A stretch of DNA of 64,000 bases. Origin: Photorhabdus namnaonensis. GTDB lineage: Bacteria > Pseudomonadota > Gammaproteobacteria > Enterobacterales > Enterobacteriaceae. The notes below the pieces were generated by a model. It saw only the letters and a program-made list of their open reading frames with translations, was not told the DNA's origin and made no database searches. Positions within the stretch are counted from its first letter, which is position 1. Every line of letters begins with the position of its first letter. The DNA lies in contig NZ_LOIC01000099.1 of assembly GCF_001684335.1 (NCBI RefSeq), forward strand, positions 35,784 to 99,783, given 5' to 3'. Below, in pieces: positions 31,187-39,890 of this stretch. The translations under genes and the position numbers were made by a program.

Positions 31187-31627
31187 ATGGTCACAGAAAC
31201 AATCGATCATCCCACACTAAATCGCCTGGTTGAAGCTGGCGCTGTTAACTCGGTACATGTGGTAGGTCATAACGACGGATGGGCTCTGATGGTGAAATAT
31301 GGCACGGTGGAGCGTCCTTTGGTTGCCCAGCGCAGCCGTCAAGTACGCCTGTTCAAACGGCTGGAAACCCTTGTCACCTATCTTAAAGACGTCGGCATCG
31401 CACAGTTCAATGTAGATGCAGCCAATTATAATCTGGATATACCAACGAAAATTGCCCGCCCAGACCGTGCAGAAGCTCTGAAACGGACACATAAGGCAGC
31501 TGCTTATGACGCATGGTTCCGTAAGCAAGTTCAGGCAGCTATCGATGATCCCCACCCCAGCATTCCCCATGAGGAAGTTAAAGCGCGGTTTGCAGCCAAA
31601 AAAGCGGCCCTACGTAAGGAGATATAA
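31187..31627 (+). CDS. Antitoxin of a ParE-type module
   Basis: A 146-residue protein with an N-terminal domain (MVTETIDHPTLNRLVEAGAV) and a C-terminal toxin-binding segment with KAAAYDAWFRKQVQAAIDDPHPSIPHEEV. The same arrangement (HQAAAYSEWLAAEIQDAIDDPRPNLSHDEV) is seen in the antitoxin at 63205-63669. It overlaps the toxin gene by one base. AGGAG precedes its ATG. Confidence 0.75.
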   Translation: MVTETIDHPTLNRLVEAGAVNSVHVVGHNDGWALMVKYGTVERPLVAQRSRQVRLFKRLETLVTYLKDVGIAQFNVDAANYNLDIPTKIARPDRAEALKRTHKAAAYDAWFRKQVQAAIDDPHPSIPHEEVKARFAAKKAALRKEI

Positions 31628-31899
31628 TGGAGTTGGAATGGAAGCCAATGGCTCTGGCTGATCGTGAGGCTATTATGGAGTATATCGCGCTGGATAATCC
31701 GCTAGCTGCAATTGAACTAGATAATGGATTTGAATTGACGGCAGAAACTGCCTGCCAACACCCCAATATGTATAAACCCGGTAGGGTAAAAGGGACACGA
31801 GAGGCTGTCGTTCATCCCCATTACGTTATTATCTACCAAGTTCAGGGAAACCTTTTACAGATACTCAGAGTGTTACATACTGCCCAGCAATGGCCTTAG
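31627..31899 (+). CDS. RelE/ParE-family toxin
   Basis: A 90-residue toxin beginning MELEWKPMALADREAIMEYIALDNP, with conserved GRVKGTREAVVHPHYVIIYQV and LRVLHTAQQWP. ParE-like toxins poison gyrase, whereas RelE-like ones cut mRNA; the sequence resembles the ParE branch. It follows its antitoxin without a gap. Confidence 0.85.
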   Translation: MELEWKPMALADREAIMEYIALDNPLAAIELDNGFELTAETACQHPNMYKPGRVKGTREAVVHPHYVIIYQVQGNLLQILRVLHTAQQWP

Positions 31900-32013
31900 T
31901 TATTTACGACGATAGAATTTTTCTTGCGTTATTTCTAATACATTAATCTAGCTACGAGTAGGTGATTGAATGATCATAGCGCCTGAATATATCACCATGT
32001 AAAAAATACCGGC

Positions 32014-32292
<279 letters not shown>

Positions 32293-32351
32293 TTAGTTCA
32301 GGGTTGCCATAACAACTCCCACCCCTGTGGTTTTCATCGAAAACAGAGGTT

Positions 32352-32385
32352 TGACAACTCACAAGCTTATCATATAAGATAAGTT
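32352..32385 (+). promoter_or_regulatory. Promoter and operator of the second higBA
   Basis: TTGACA (32352-32357) and TATAAG (32374-32379) as in copy A. In the dyad one arm has changed (GCTTATC for ACTTATC), which shortens the palindrome and could weaken autorepression. Confidence 0.6.
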
Positions 32386-32402
32386 TTAGGGCAATATTGA
32401 AT

Positions 32403-32723
32403 ATGAACTGGAACGTTGAACTCTATGATGGTGTCGAGGATGCGATCCTCAATATGCCACCCAGAATTCAAGCTCGTATGCTGAAACTGCTTGAACTCAT
32501 TGAAGAATATGGCGCTAATCTTGGAGAGCCACACACTAAGTCAATGGGAAAAGGTCTATTCGAGATTCGAGCCAAAGCGCAAGAAGGTATTGGACGCGGA
32601 TTGTTTTGCTACCTACAAGGCCCAAATATCATCGTCCTTCATGCGTTTATTAAGAAAAACCAGAAAACACCTAAAAAGGATCTTGATCTCGCTTATAAAC
32701 GAATGCAAGAGGTTACAAAATGA
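32403..32723 (+). CDS. HigB/RelE-type toxin, copy 2
   Basis: A 106-residue toxin differing from copy 1 at two residues near the C-terminus (KKDLDLAYKRMQEV against KKDFDLAYKRMKEV). Both copies appear intact, so each antitoxin could neutralise either toxin. Confidence 0.85.
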   Translation: MNWNVELYDGVEDAILNMPPRIQARMLKLLELIEEYGANLGEPHTKSMGKGLFEIRAKAQEGIGRGLFCYLQGPNIIVLHAFIKKNQKTPKKDLDLAYKRMQEVTK

Positions 32724-32998
32724 GTAGCTTAAAGTCGCTAAAATCCAAAGCATTAGCTAACCCAGATGTAAAAGCTGAGTATGATGCGCTAGAACCAGAA
32801 TTCGAGCTAATTAATACTCTATTACGCATGCGGCATGCTGCTGGTTTAACGCAAAACCAAGTTGCCCAGCGTATGGGAACAAAAGAAGCGAATATTTCCA
32901 GGCTTGAAAAAGGAAATGGAAACCCAACACTTAAGACACTATTGAACTACGCCAAAGCTTGCAATTGTGAACTGCATTTTAGCTTCAAAACAACTTAA
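32720..32998 (+). CDS. HigA-type XRE antitoxin, copy 2
   Basis: A 92-residue antitoxin nearly identical to the one at 29994, with the same helix-turn-helix and changes only at a few sites, mainly in the last residues (CELHFSFKTT). It overlaps the toxin gene by 4 bp. Confidence 0.85.
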   Translation: MSSLKSLKSKALANPDVKAEYDALEPEFELINTLLRMRHAAGLTQNQVAQRMGTKEANISRLEKGNGNPTLKTLLNYAKACNCELHFSFKTT

Positions 32999-33042
32999 TC
33001 CAAACGACATAGAAAAGCATCTTCGGATGTTTTTCATATTTG

Positions 33043-33086
33043 TTTTCTCTTGTAACAGTCAGCTACATCCGCATTCTTCAACGATA
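33043..33086 (-). pseudogene. Tail fragment of the zeta-like gene, second copy
   Basis: About 13 codons reading LKNADVADCYKRK, matching the end of the truncated zeta-like gene at 30313. The stop TAA has become CAA. Confidence 0.55.
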
Positions 33087-33353
33087 GATAATGATCAGGA
33101 CTACATCTCGTTGACCGATATGGTCAAGAACTTTGGGGACGAGAGTATCCTCTATAATTGGCTGCGTAACCGAAATACTATTGAGTTTCTGGGGATATGG
33201 GAGCAGCTCTACAATTCAGCCAATTTTAAACTTGTCGAATTCGAGAGGTTTAAAAGCCAGGCGGGTTTGAACAGTTTTCACTACTCAGATGCGTTCCCTG
33301 ATTGGTCAGCCAGGTGTCAAACAGTTGGCAGGGAGATCACAACAATTACCTGA
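33087..33353 (+). pseudogene. KilA-N domain gene fragment
   Basis: About 88 residues with the phage-type KilA-N DNA-binding signature: YISLTDMVKNFGDESILYNWLRNRNTIEFLG followed by FKLVEFERFKSQAGLNSF. KilA-N proteins normally continue with SPQKWIE...GRYGGTYAH; here the match ends after NSF. The 5' end is joined to the duplicated TA segment and has no own start. Confidence 0.7.
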
Positions 33354-34003
33354 TCCCTCATCAACACAGTAAAGGGATTGAAACTCAAAAGAAAACGGGC
33401 AACCGATCGTTAAGCCCTTAGAATTAGATATTAAGGCTCACGGCGAATATAATTAGTTAATCCATTAAGTGAACCATTAACCAATAGCTGAGACAAATAG
33501 AATAACTCAGCCTATCGAGTATTCATTTTAAATCTTAGTTCTCCCGCCCTCTTTTATCACCAAAATCACCTTTCAAATAAAGATCAAAAACCCCAAAATA
33601 ACTGACACTTTTATAAACAGGAAAAATCGAATATTAAGATAACCACCCGGGTGCTTTTTACTCTTTTTTTACAATTAATACTTAGTAGATTAAGTTACAT
33701 ATTCATGTATTAATCAATAGCCATAAAGATGTACATTTCCTCTAAATTCTGTCGTTCAAACCTCATAATTTTAACCTTCATCACTTATCGATAAAAAATA
33801 ATCCAAAACCAACTACCAAAAAATCAATTTAGTATTAACCTATAGTTATTAGCCGATAACCTCTCTCTATTATCTTACTCATCAAAGAATGGCTAGTATT
33901 AAATCAAATTAACCCACAAAGGATAAGTTTTATGGCATAGATTCCCATGTGGGTAATGTAGGTAAAAAGGTCAATCCGATATCACCATCATTAGGAGGGT
34001 AAT
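33354..34003. other. Upstream region of cassette 1
   Basis: About 650 bp of AT-rich DNA. It contains a terminator-like remnant around CTCAGCCTATCG and a stretch (33771-33860) repeated, in reverse complement, at 59040-59110 and 62170-62260 beside the RCC1-like genes, and in diverged form upstream of cassettes 2 and 3. It probably holds the cassette promoter. Confidence 0.6.
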
Positions 34004-34057
34004 ATGCATCAAGATGGTTTCTCCTCAAACATGAGTTCCAGCAATACTCTTATATGA
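34004..34057 (+). CDS. Conserved 17-codon upstream ORF, cassette 1
   Basis: ATG to TGA encoding MHQDGFSSNMSSSNTLI, preceded by the strong site AGGAGGGTAAT. Equivalent ORFs lie at 36416 and 38102. The N-terminal residues recall MNQNNEFSPN, the start of the RCC1-like proteins at 60716 and 62013. It may be a regulatory leader peptide or the remains of the original RCC1-like start. Confidence 0.45.
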   Translation: MHQDGFSSNMSSSNTLI

Positions 34058-34171
34058 ATGAACCTGTAATAACGGCCTGCACGGGTAACCCGATGCAGAA
34101 AATAATCATTTAAAGAAGGAGTGCCCTTAAAAGGCCAATGTAATCTGGCCGGGACAGGGTTATCACAGAGA

Positions 34172-35767
34172 ATGAAAATTTTTAATATGCCAACCGGGGA
34201 GCAATCCCCGCCAGAGTATCCGATGAATACTGAAAAAACGTTCATCAATAGAGTGAAGCAGAATGTTGGCCGAAATCGCCGGTGGTCGGCATGGGTAATG
34301 TGCGTATCTATAGGAGCGCTTTTTTTCACCTCGGTATTGGCTGCTACTGAATCCCCCAGTAAACCAACACCAGACCTAGGGGACGCAGAATACATATTCA
34401 AATCTCTCGGGCAGCCAATAATCAATGGGAAAGACAACAAGGTCTCCATCACCTCCACTTACACCGCAACCGCCATGTTATTAACCAATGGCAGAATGGT
34501 CGCCTGGGGAGATGAGAGCGGCGGCGGCTCTATACCGTCAGAAATTGCCAAATTACAAGATATCGTCAGCCTGAGTTCAACAGGCTATGCATTCGCAGCC
34601 CTGCGGGCAGACCGTAGCGTGGTCGCTTGGGGAGATGAGAAGTATGGCGGCTCTATACCGCCAGAAATTGCCAAATTACAGGATATTGTCAGCCTGAGTT
34701 CAACAAATTATGCTTTTGCTGCCCTACGGGCAGACGGTAGTGTAGTCGCTTGGGGAGATCAGAAATATGGCGGCAAATTACCAGCAGAGATTGCTGAATT
34801 AAAGGACATTATAAGCATAAGTTCAATACATAACATTTCGGATAGTGTCTGTGCAGCCTGGTGGCCAGACCGTAACCCAAACGCTTGCGGAGATGACTAC
34901 AACCGTGGCTGGCCCAAGTTCGTTATAAAATATAACTTCACAAATGATACCTTTACCGCCCTTAGGGCAAACGGTAGAGTGGTCGCTTGGGGAAAAGTCC
35001 CGGTCCCGCCAGACATTAAAAAGTTAGAGGATATTATCAGTCTCAGTTCAAGAAATAACATTTTCATCGCCCGGCGAGCAGACCTCAGCGTAGTCACCTG
35101 GCCCGGGTATCCCATACCTCCTGAAATTGCAAATTGGCAGGATATTATCCACCTAGATGTAACAACCTATGCTGTAGCCGCCCTGCGGGCAAACCGTAGC
35201 GTGGTCGCCTGGGGGCATCAAAACTATGGAGGTCAAGTCCCACCAGAAATTGCCGCATTACGGGATATTATCAGCTTAAGTGCAACAAATGGTGCTTTCG
35301 CCGCTTTGCGTACCGATCGCAGTGTCGTCGCCTGGGGGGACCCAAGCTCTGGTGGTCAGGTTCCACCCGAAATTGCCGTATTAAAAGATATCGTCAGCCT
35401 ATACTCATCAAGGAACACATTTATAGCTCTACGGGCAGACCGCAGTGTGGTCTCCTGGGGTCTTATTAGTGTCCCACCCGAAATTGCCAAATTAAAGGAT
35501 ATCGTCAGCCTGAGTACAACCGATCTTGATGATTCCTCACGAGGTCATTATGCTTTCGCAGCTCTACGAGCAAATCGTAGCGTGGTCGCTTGGGGGTTCA
35601 AAGAGCTTAATATCCAGATACCACCTGGAATAACCCAACTACAAGATATCATCAGCCTAAGTGCATCCAGCAGCGCATTCACCGTCTTACGGGCAAATGG
35701 TCAAAGATTAGCCTGGGATCTGTTGGATATGGGGGACAATATAGTACATAGCGAATATGATGATTAA
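34172..35767 (+). CDS. Chimeric secreted RCC1-like repeat protein
   Basis: A 531-residue protein. Residues 1-60 are an unusually long signal region (MKIFNMPTGEQS... then WSAWVMCVSIGALFFTSVLAA) shared almost exactly with the proteins at 36585 and 38271. Residues ~61-85 (DAEYIFKSLGQPIINGKDNK) are also shared. From there the sequence turns into about ten RCC1-like blades of ~40 residues with the pattern ALRADRSVVAWGD...IPPEIAKLQDIVSLSST, as in the proteins at 59403 and 60799. RCC1 repeats fold as a beta-propeller and usually bind proteins. Likely exported; target unknown. Confidence 0.8.
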   Translation: MKIFNMPTGEQSPPEYPMNTEKTFINRVKQNVGRNRRWSAWVMCVSIGALFFTSVLAATESPSKPTPDLGDAEYIFKSLGQPIINGKDNKVSITSTYTATAMLLTNGRMVAWGDESGGGSIPSEIAKLQDIVSLSSTGYAFAALRADRSVVAWGDEKYGGSIPPEIAKLQDIVSLSSTNYAFAALRADGSVVAWGDQKYGGKLPAEIAELKDIISISSIHNISDSVCAAWWPDRNPNACGDDYNRGWPKFVIKYNFTNDTFTALRANGRVVAWGKVPVPPDIKKLEDIISLSSRNNIFIARRADLSVVTWPGYPIPPEIANWQDIIHLDVTTYAVAALRANRSVVAWGHQNYGGQVPPEIAALRDIISLSATNGAFAALRTDRSVVAWGDPSSGGQVPPEIAVLKDIVSLYSSRNTFIALRADRSVVSWGLISVPPEIAKLKDIVSLSTTDLDDSSRGHYAFAALRANRSVVAWGFKELNIQIPPGITQLQDIISLSASSSAFTVLRANGQRLAWDLLDMGDNIVHSEYDD

Positions 35768-35805
35768 TCCCTTGTTATTATGAATGACCAAAAAGCACGA
35801 AAACC

Positions 35806-35835
35806 AAGGCTGAACCACAATACTTCGGTTCAGCC
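35806..35835 (+). terminator. Terminator of cassette 1
   Basis: Nine-base-pair stem GGCTGAACC / GGTTCAGCC with a 10-nt loop. The same type of hairpin with TATCG or TATCA after it occurs after cassette 2 (37496-37520) and, inverted, beside the RCC1-like gene at 59330-59370. Confidence 0.6.
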
Positions 35836-36415
35836 TATCGTTTATTCCGTTTTAAATATCAACTCATTCGCCCGCTGTTATTACCAACATCAACTTTCAA
35901 ATCACGTTCAAAAGACAATAACTTTATGAAACAGTTTGAAAAATAAATATTAAAAACCTCAAAATAACTAAGTTTTCATAAACCATACAGAGCGAAAATT
36001 ACGACAACAACTTAACAACCCTTTATTTCCGGCCTAACAACTAATTGTTAATTAATTAAGTTACTCATTCAAGTAATAATAGCCATAAAGATGTATATCC
36101 CCTCTAAATTCTTCTGCCTAAATCTCATTATTATTACTCTTATCATTTACCTGTAAAAATGACCTTAAAAACCACCATCAACAATCAACTTTAGCGTTAA
36201 CCAATAGTTATAGACTGATAATCTTTTATTATCACATTCTGTTAATTTTTTGCTTTTTCTATTATCTTTTTTTTAAAGAATTGCTAAACTTATTTATGTC
36301 TTATTAGCCGCAATAGAAAATCAGCGTAATCCGCAAGGGATTCAGTTCTACGGTATAAGCTCCCCTGTGGGTAAAAAAGGTCAATCCAATACCACCTTAA
36401 ATTTAGGAGCATAAT
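35836..36415. other. Upstream region of cassette 2
   Basis: AT-rich 580-bp spacer similar to those before cassettes 1 and 3, including AACCAATAGTTAT-like and CATAAAGATGTA motifs and the block CATAAGCTCCCCTGTGGGT-like just before the upstream ORF. No gene seen. Confidence 0.55.
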
Positions 36416-36469
36416 ATGAATCAAGACGATTTCTCCTCAAACATAAGTGCCAGCAATACTCTTATATAA
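36416..36469 (+). CDS. Conserved 17-codon upstream ORF, cassette 2
   Basis: Encodes MNQDDFSSNISASNTLI after AGGAGCATAAT. Same length and place as the ORFs at 34004 and 38102. Confidence 0.45.
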   Translation: MNQDDFSSNISASNTLI

Positions 36470-36584
36470 ATGCAATCTGTAATGATGGCCTGCGCGGATA
36501 ACCCGATGCAGAAAATAATCATTTAAAGAAGGAGTACCCTTAAAAGGCCAATCCAATCTGGCCGGGACAGGGTTATCACAGAGA

Positions 36585-37427
36585 ATGAAAATTTTTAATA
36601 TACCAACCGGGGAACAATCCCCGTCAGAGTCTCCGATAAATACGGAAAAAACGTTCATTAACAGAGCAAAGCAGAATGTTGGTCGAAATCGCCGCTGGTC
36701 GGCATGGGTAATGTGCGTGTCTATCGGGGCGCTTTTTTCCACCTCGGTATTGGCCGCCGCTAAATGCCCAGATAAACCAGTACCAGACCCAATATATCCT
36801 GCCACCCCGGCCTGGGATGCAGAAGGCATATTCAGATATCTCGGGCAGCCAATCATCAATGGGAAAGACAACAAAGGTAAGCCGGTTCATTACCCAGCAA
36901 GGGGGTACACTAACTTACCGGGTGCCTTTCCGCCAGTAGTCGATCATGAGTTTCCAACGCCGACCGGAGATTTGAAGTTAAAAGAGGGCATGTTTTGGGT
37001 TAGAGCGCCAAACGGAATCTTCAAGGTGCCACATGTGGTCACAGGTAAGTATACCTGTAAGATGACTGCCAAGCTTAAAGATGGAACGCCCGGGAAAGCC
37101 ACCTCAACCCTTGAGACGGATGCTGTCGTTGCAAATCAGATCATCCGCAGGTTTCAGGGAGACAAAAACGTTCTGGAATCTAGCGTGACAGACCTGTTTT
37201 ACACAGCGACCTGTAAAGGGACTGGATTTTCATGGGAGCGTAAACCCGAAGAGAAATTTGAATGGGAAAGTGTGTGGGACAACCCTGCGCTGTCAATTAA
37301 AATGCAAGACCTTTGCAACTGGGCTCATGATGTCATTTTCTGGACGCCACCAGAAGACAATCCGAATGATCGGTTTAAAGACCCGGCTGTCATGAGGCCG
37401 ACTAGTACGGATAGCGGCAATAAATAA
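36585..37427 (+). CDS. Secreted protein related to the fimbrial tip N-domain, copy 1
   Basis: A 280-residue exported protein with the shared leader (MKIFNIPTGEQS... ALFSTSVLAA). The mature part carries IFKVPHVVTGKYTCKM and VTDLFYTATCKGTGFSWERKPEEKFEWES. The fimbrial tip protein at 44431-45774 has the parallel segments IFKVPRVVSGSYECTI and ISDLDFDVSCRGVNFSWQRNPDEKVEFDS. This looks like a free-standing version of the tip N-terminal domain without the C-terminal pilin domain, so it cannot be placed on a pilus by strand exchange. Four conserved cysteines suggest disulfides. Function unknown; perhaps a soluble receptor-binding protein. Confidence 0.7.
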   Translation: MKIFNIPTGEQSPSESPINTEKTFINRAKQNVGRNRRWSAWVMCVSIGALFSTSVLAAAKCPDKPVPDPIYPATPAWDAEGIFRYLGQPIINGKDNKGKPVHYPARGYTNLPGAFPPVVDHEFPTPTGDLKLKEGMFWVRAPNGIFKVPHVVTGKYTCKMTAKLKDGTPGKATSTLETDAVVANQIIRRFQGDKNVLESSVTDLFYTATCKGTGFSWERKPEEKFEWESVWDNPALSIKMQDLCNWAHDVIFWTPPEDNPNDRFKDPAVMRPTSTDSGNK

Positions 37428-37443
37428 AAATCGTCAACAAAAC

Positions 37444-37520
37444 AGCCGGGGAGCAATCCCCGGTTGAGCACGCAATAATTGTTACTAAAACCAAAGCAGA
37501 GCCATAACACTCGGCTCTGC
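37444..37520 (+). terminator. Two hairpins after cassette 2
   Basis: CCGGGGAgcaaTCCCCGG near 37446-37463, which duplicates the leader DNA encoding PTGEQSP, and GCAGAGCC / GGCTCTGC (37496-37503/37513-37520), equivalent to the cassette 1 terminator. Confidence 0.55.
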
Positions 37521-38101
37521 CTATCATTTATTTCATTTAAAATATCATCTCCCCTTCCCTCTGTTATTACCAAAATCAACTATCAAATAAAGATTAAAAA
37601 ACAATAACTTTACGTAACCGTTTTAAAAATAAATATTAAAAACCCCAAAATAACTGATATTTTACAAATCATATAGAACGTAAATTACGAAAACAACTTA
37701 GCAACACCTTATTTCCAGCCCGACAATAGGTCATTAGTTAATTAAGTTACTCGTTCACGTAATAATAGCCATAAAGATGTACATCCCCATTAAATTCTTC
37801 TATTTAAATCTCATTATTATCACTCTTATCATTTATTTGTGAAAAACAATCTTAGCAACCATCATTAACAATCCACTTTAGCGATAACCTATAGTTATCG
37901 ATTGATAACTTTTCGTTATCACATTTTTCTAATCTTTTGCTTTTTCTATTATCTTTTTTTTAAAGAGTTGCTAAACTTATTTATGTCTTATCAGTCGCAA
38001 TAGAAAATCAGCGTAATCCGCAAGGGGTTTAGTTTTACGGTACAGGCTCCTCTGTGGGTAAAAAGGTTAATCCACTACAACCTTAAATTTAGGAGGGTAA
38101 T
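37521..38101. other. Upstream region of cassette 3
   Basis: AT-rich 580-bp spacer very similar to 35840-36415, for example in the shared run of TTTTTTTAAAGA.TTGCTAAACTTATTTATG. No gene seen. Confidence 0.6.
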
Positions 38102-38155
38102 ATGAATCCAGACGATTTCTCCTCAAACATAAGTTCCAGCAATACCCTTATATGA
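38102..38155 (+). CDS. Conserved 17-codon upstream ORF, cassette 3
   Basis: Encodes MNPDDFSSNISSSNTLI after AGGAGGGTAAT. Third occurrence of this leader ORF. Confidence 0.45.
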   Translation: MNPDDFSSNISSSNTLI

Positions 38156-38270
38156 ATGCAATCTGTAATAACGGCCTGCACGGGTAATCCGATGCAGAAA
38201 ATAATCATTTAAAGAAGGAGTGCCCTTAAAAGGCCAATGCAATCTGGCCGGGACAGGGTTATCACAGAGA

Positions 38271-39182
38271 ATGAAAATTTTTAATATGCCAACCGGGGAA
38301 CACTCCCCGTCAGAGTATCCAATGAATACTGAAAAAACGTTCATCAACAGAGTGAAACAGAATGTTGGTCGAAATCGCCGCTGGTCGGCATGGGTAATGT
38401 GCGTGTCTATCGGGGCGCTTTTTTCCACCTCGGTATTGGCCGCTACTGAATGCCCTAAAGTACCAGTACAAGACCTAGGGTACCCTGCAACTCCCTCCTG
38501 GGATGCAAGATACATATTCAAAACTCTCGGGCAACCAGTCATCAATGGGAAAGACAACCAAGGTAAGCCGGTTCATTACCCAGCAAGGGGGTCCACTAAC
38601 TTAACAATTGCCTTTCCACAAGTAGTCGATCATGATTTTCCAACACCGACCGGCGATTTGATGTTAAAAGACGCCATGTTTTGGGTTAGAGCACAAAACA
38701 GAATATTCAAGGTTCCACATGTGGTCACAGGTATGTATCACTGTAAGATGGTTGCCAAACGTAAAGATGGAGCGCCTGGCGAAGCCACAGCAAACCTTTA
38801 TACGGATGCTATCGTTGTAAATCATGATACCCACCAGTTCCAGGGAGACCAAAACGTCATGGAATCTAGCGTGACAGACCTGGTTTACACAGCAACCTGC
38901 AAAGGGGCTGGATTTTCGTGGGAACGTAAACCCGAAGAGAAATTTGAATGGGAAAGTAAGTGGGAAAACGGGGTGCCGTCAATTGAAATGCTAGACAACT
39001 GCCATTGGATTCATAATGTCGCTTTCTGGACGCCACCAGACAACAATCCGAATGATAAGTTTAAAGACCCGGCCGTCCTGAGACCGACTAGCGCGGAAAG
39101 TGCTAACTCGAAAAAGCCAGTCTCCCAAGATAACCCAGATAATCTCCCTTGGAAGAGAAAAGCGGATAGTAATAATCAATAA
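38271..39182 (+). CDS. Secreted protein related to the fimbrial tip N-domain, copy 2
   Basis: A 303-residue paralogue of the protein at 36585 with the same leader (MKIFNMPTGEHS...) and conserved IFKVPHVVTGMYHCKM, VTDLVYTATCKGAGFSWERKPEEKFEWES and FWTPPDNNPNDKFKDPAV. A ~25-residue polar tail (SKKPVSQDNPDNLPWKRK) extends it beyond copy 1. Divergence between copies is spread over the mature part while the leader is nearly constant. The role is unknown; it probably acts outside the inner membrane. Confidence 0.7.
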   Translation: MKIFNMPTGEHSPSEYPMNTEKTFINRVKQNVGRNRRWSAWVMCVSIGALFSTSVLAATECPKVPVQDLGYPATPSWDARYIFKTLGQPVINGKDNQGKPVHYPARGSTNLTIAFPQVVDHDFPTPTGDLMLKDAMFWVRAQNRIFKVPHVVTGMYHCKMVAKRKDGAPGEATANLYTDAIVVNHDTHQFQGDQNVMESSVTDLVYTATCKGAGFSWERKPEEKFEWESKWENGVPSIEMLDNCHWIHNVAFWTPPDNNPNDKFKDPAVLRPTSAESANSKKPVSQDNPDNLPWKRKADSNNQ

Positions 39183-39194
39183 AGATCATTAATA

Positions 39195-39240
39195 AAACAG
39201 CCGGGGAGCAATCCCCGGTTGAATATCCAAGCAATACAGA
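39195..39240 (+). repeat. Leader-gene remnant with hairpin after cassette 3
   Basis: The DNA around GCCGGGGAGCAATCCCCGG, then TTGAATATCCAAGCAATACAGA, follows the leader-coding DNA at 34190-34235 base for base with few changes. It seems to be the beginning of a further, lost cassette and can form a stable hairpin that may serve as terminator. Confidence 0.6.
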
Positions 39241-39421
39241 TAGTAGACCGAGTTATAATTCATCTTATTTGCTATTAATCTGAAATATCAGAATATTTAA
39301 TTCCAGTTATTATACTGATTTTCTAATTCATTCACATTAATCATATTATCCGCTTACTTGTTCATGTTACCCTTTCAATTACTTTCATTCGCAAAATATC
39401 TCAATTTATGTGATATTTTAT

Positions 39422-39859
39422 TTAATGATGTAATGTAGTATTAACCGCTATATCTAACTTTCTATTTAACTGATGCAAAGCCAATTCAACAACTTCAACC
39501 CTTGATGAATGTTCAACATCAAGAAGCCGATCAATCTGTGGCCCCTTTTGCCCTAATCGTCGAGCAAGATCGGCTTTGCGTGTTCCTGTCTCTATCATTG
39601 CATTATGCAATGCCACTTTCATTGCGACCAGAATAGGGAGACTGACAACATATTCACCTGCCTCCAACACTGATGCTTCAGGTATAGGCCGACGTTTGTC
39701 AATTTCTATAGCAATAGCCGTAACCAACCCATCAATAGATTCGAGAAGAGCTTCATCAACTGAGTCACCTACTGAGTTGAATAAGGGAAGATCACGACAA
39801 CTAGCCACATAACTTCCTGTCTCTTCGTCATATTCTAGTTTTATCGGATAATTAAACAT
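39422..39859 (-). CDS. hicB: HicB-family antitoxin
   Basis: A 145-residue antitoxin: the N-terminal degraded RNase H-like fold begins MFNYPIKLEYDEETGSYVASCRDLP, and the C-terminal helix-turn-helix region (TRKADLARRLGQKGPQIDRLLDVEH) binds DNA. It normally neutralises HicA, whose gene precedes it here in damaged form. It is the last gene of island 1 before gmk. Confidence 0.85.
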   Translation of the reverse strand: MFNYPIKLEYDEETGSYVASCRDLPLFNSVGDSVDEALLESIDGLVTAIAIEIDKRRPIPEASVLEAGEYVVSLPILVAMKVALHNAMIETGTRKADLARRLGQKGPQIDRLLDVEHSSRVEVVELALHQLNRKLDIAVNTTLHH

Positions 39860-39890
39860 AATACCTCTCTTTAAAATAGATAACCGGAAC

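Noticed and set aside
34440..35740. Regular repeats suggesting a CRISPR-like or minisatellite array
   Set aside because: The periodicity (about 120-130 bp) is the RCC1-like blade repeat of a coding gene; there are no short identical repeats with unique spacers.
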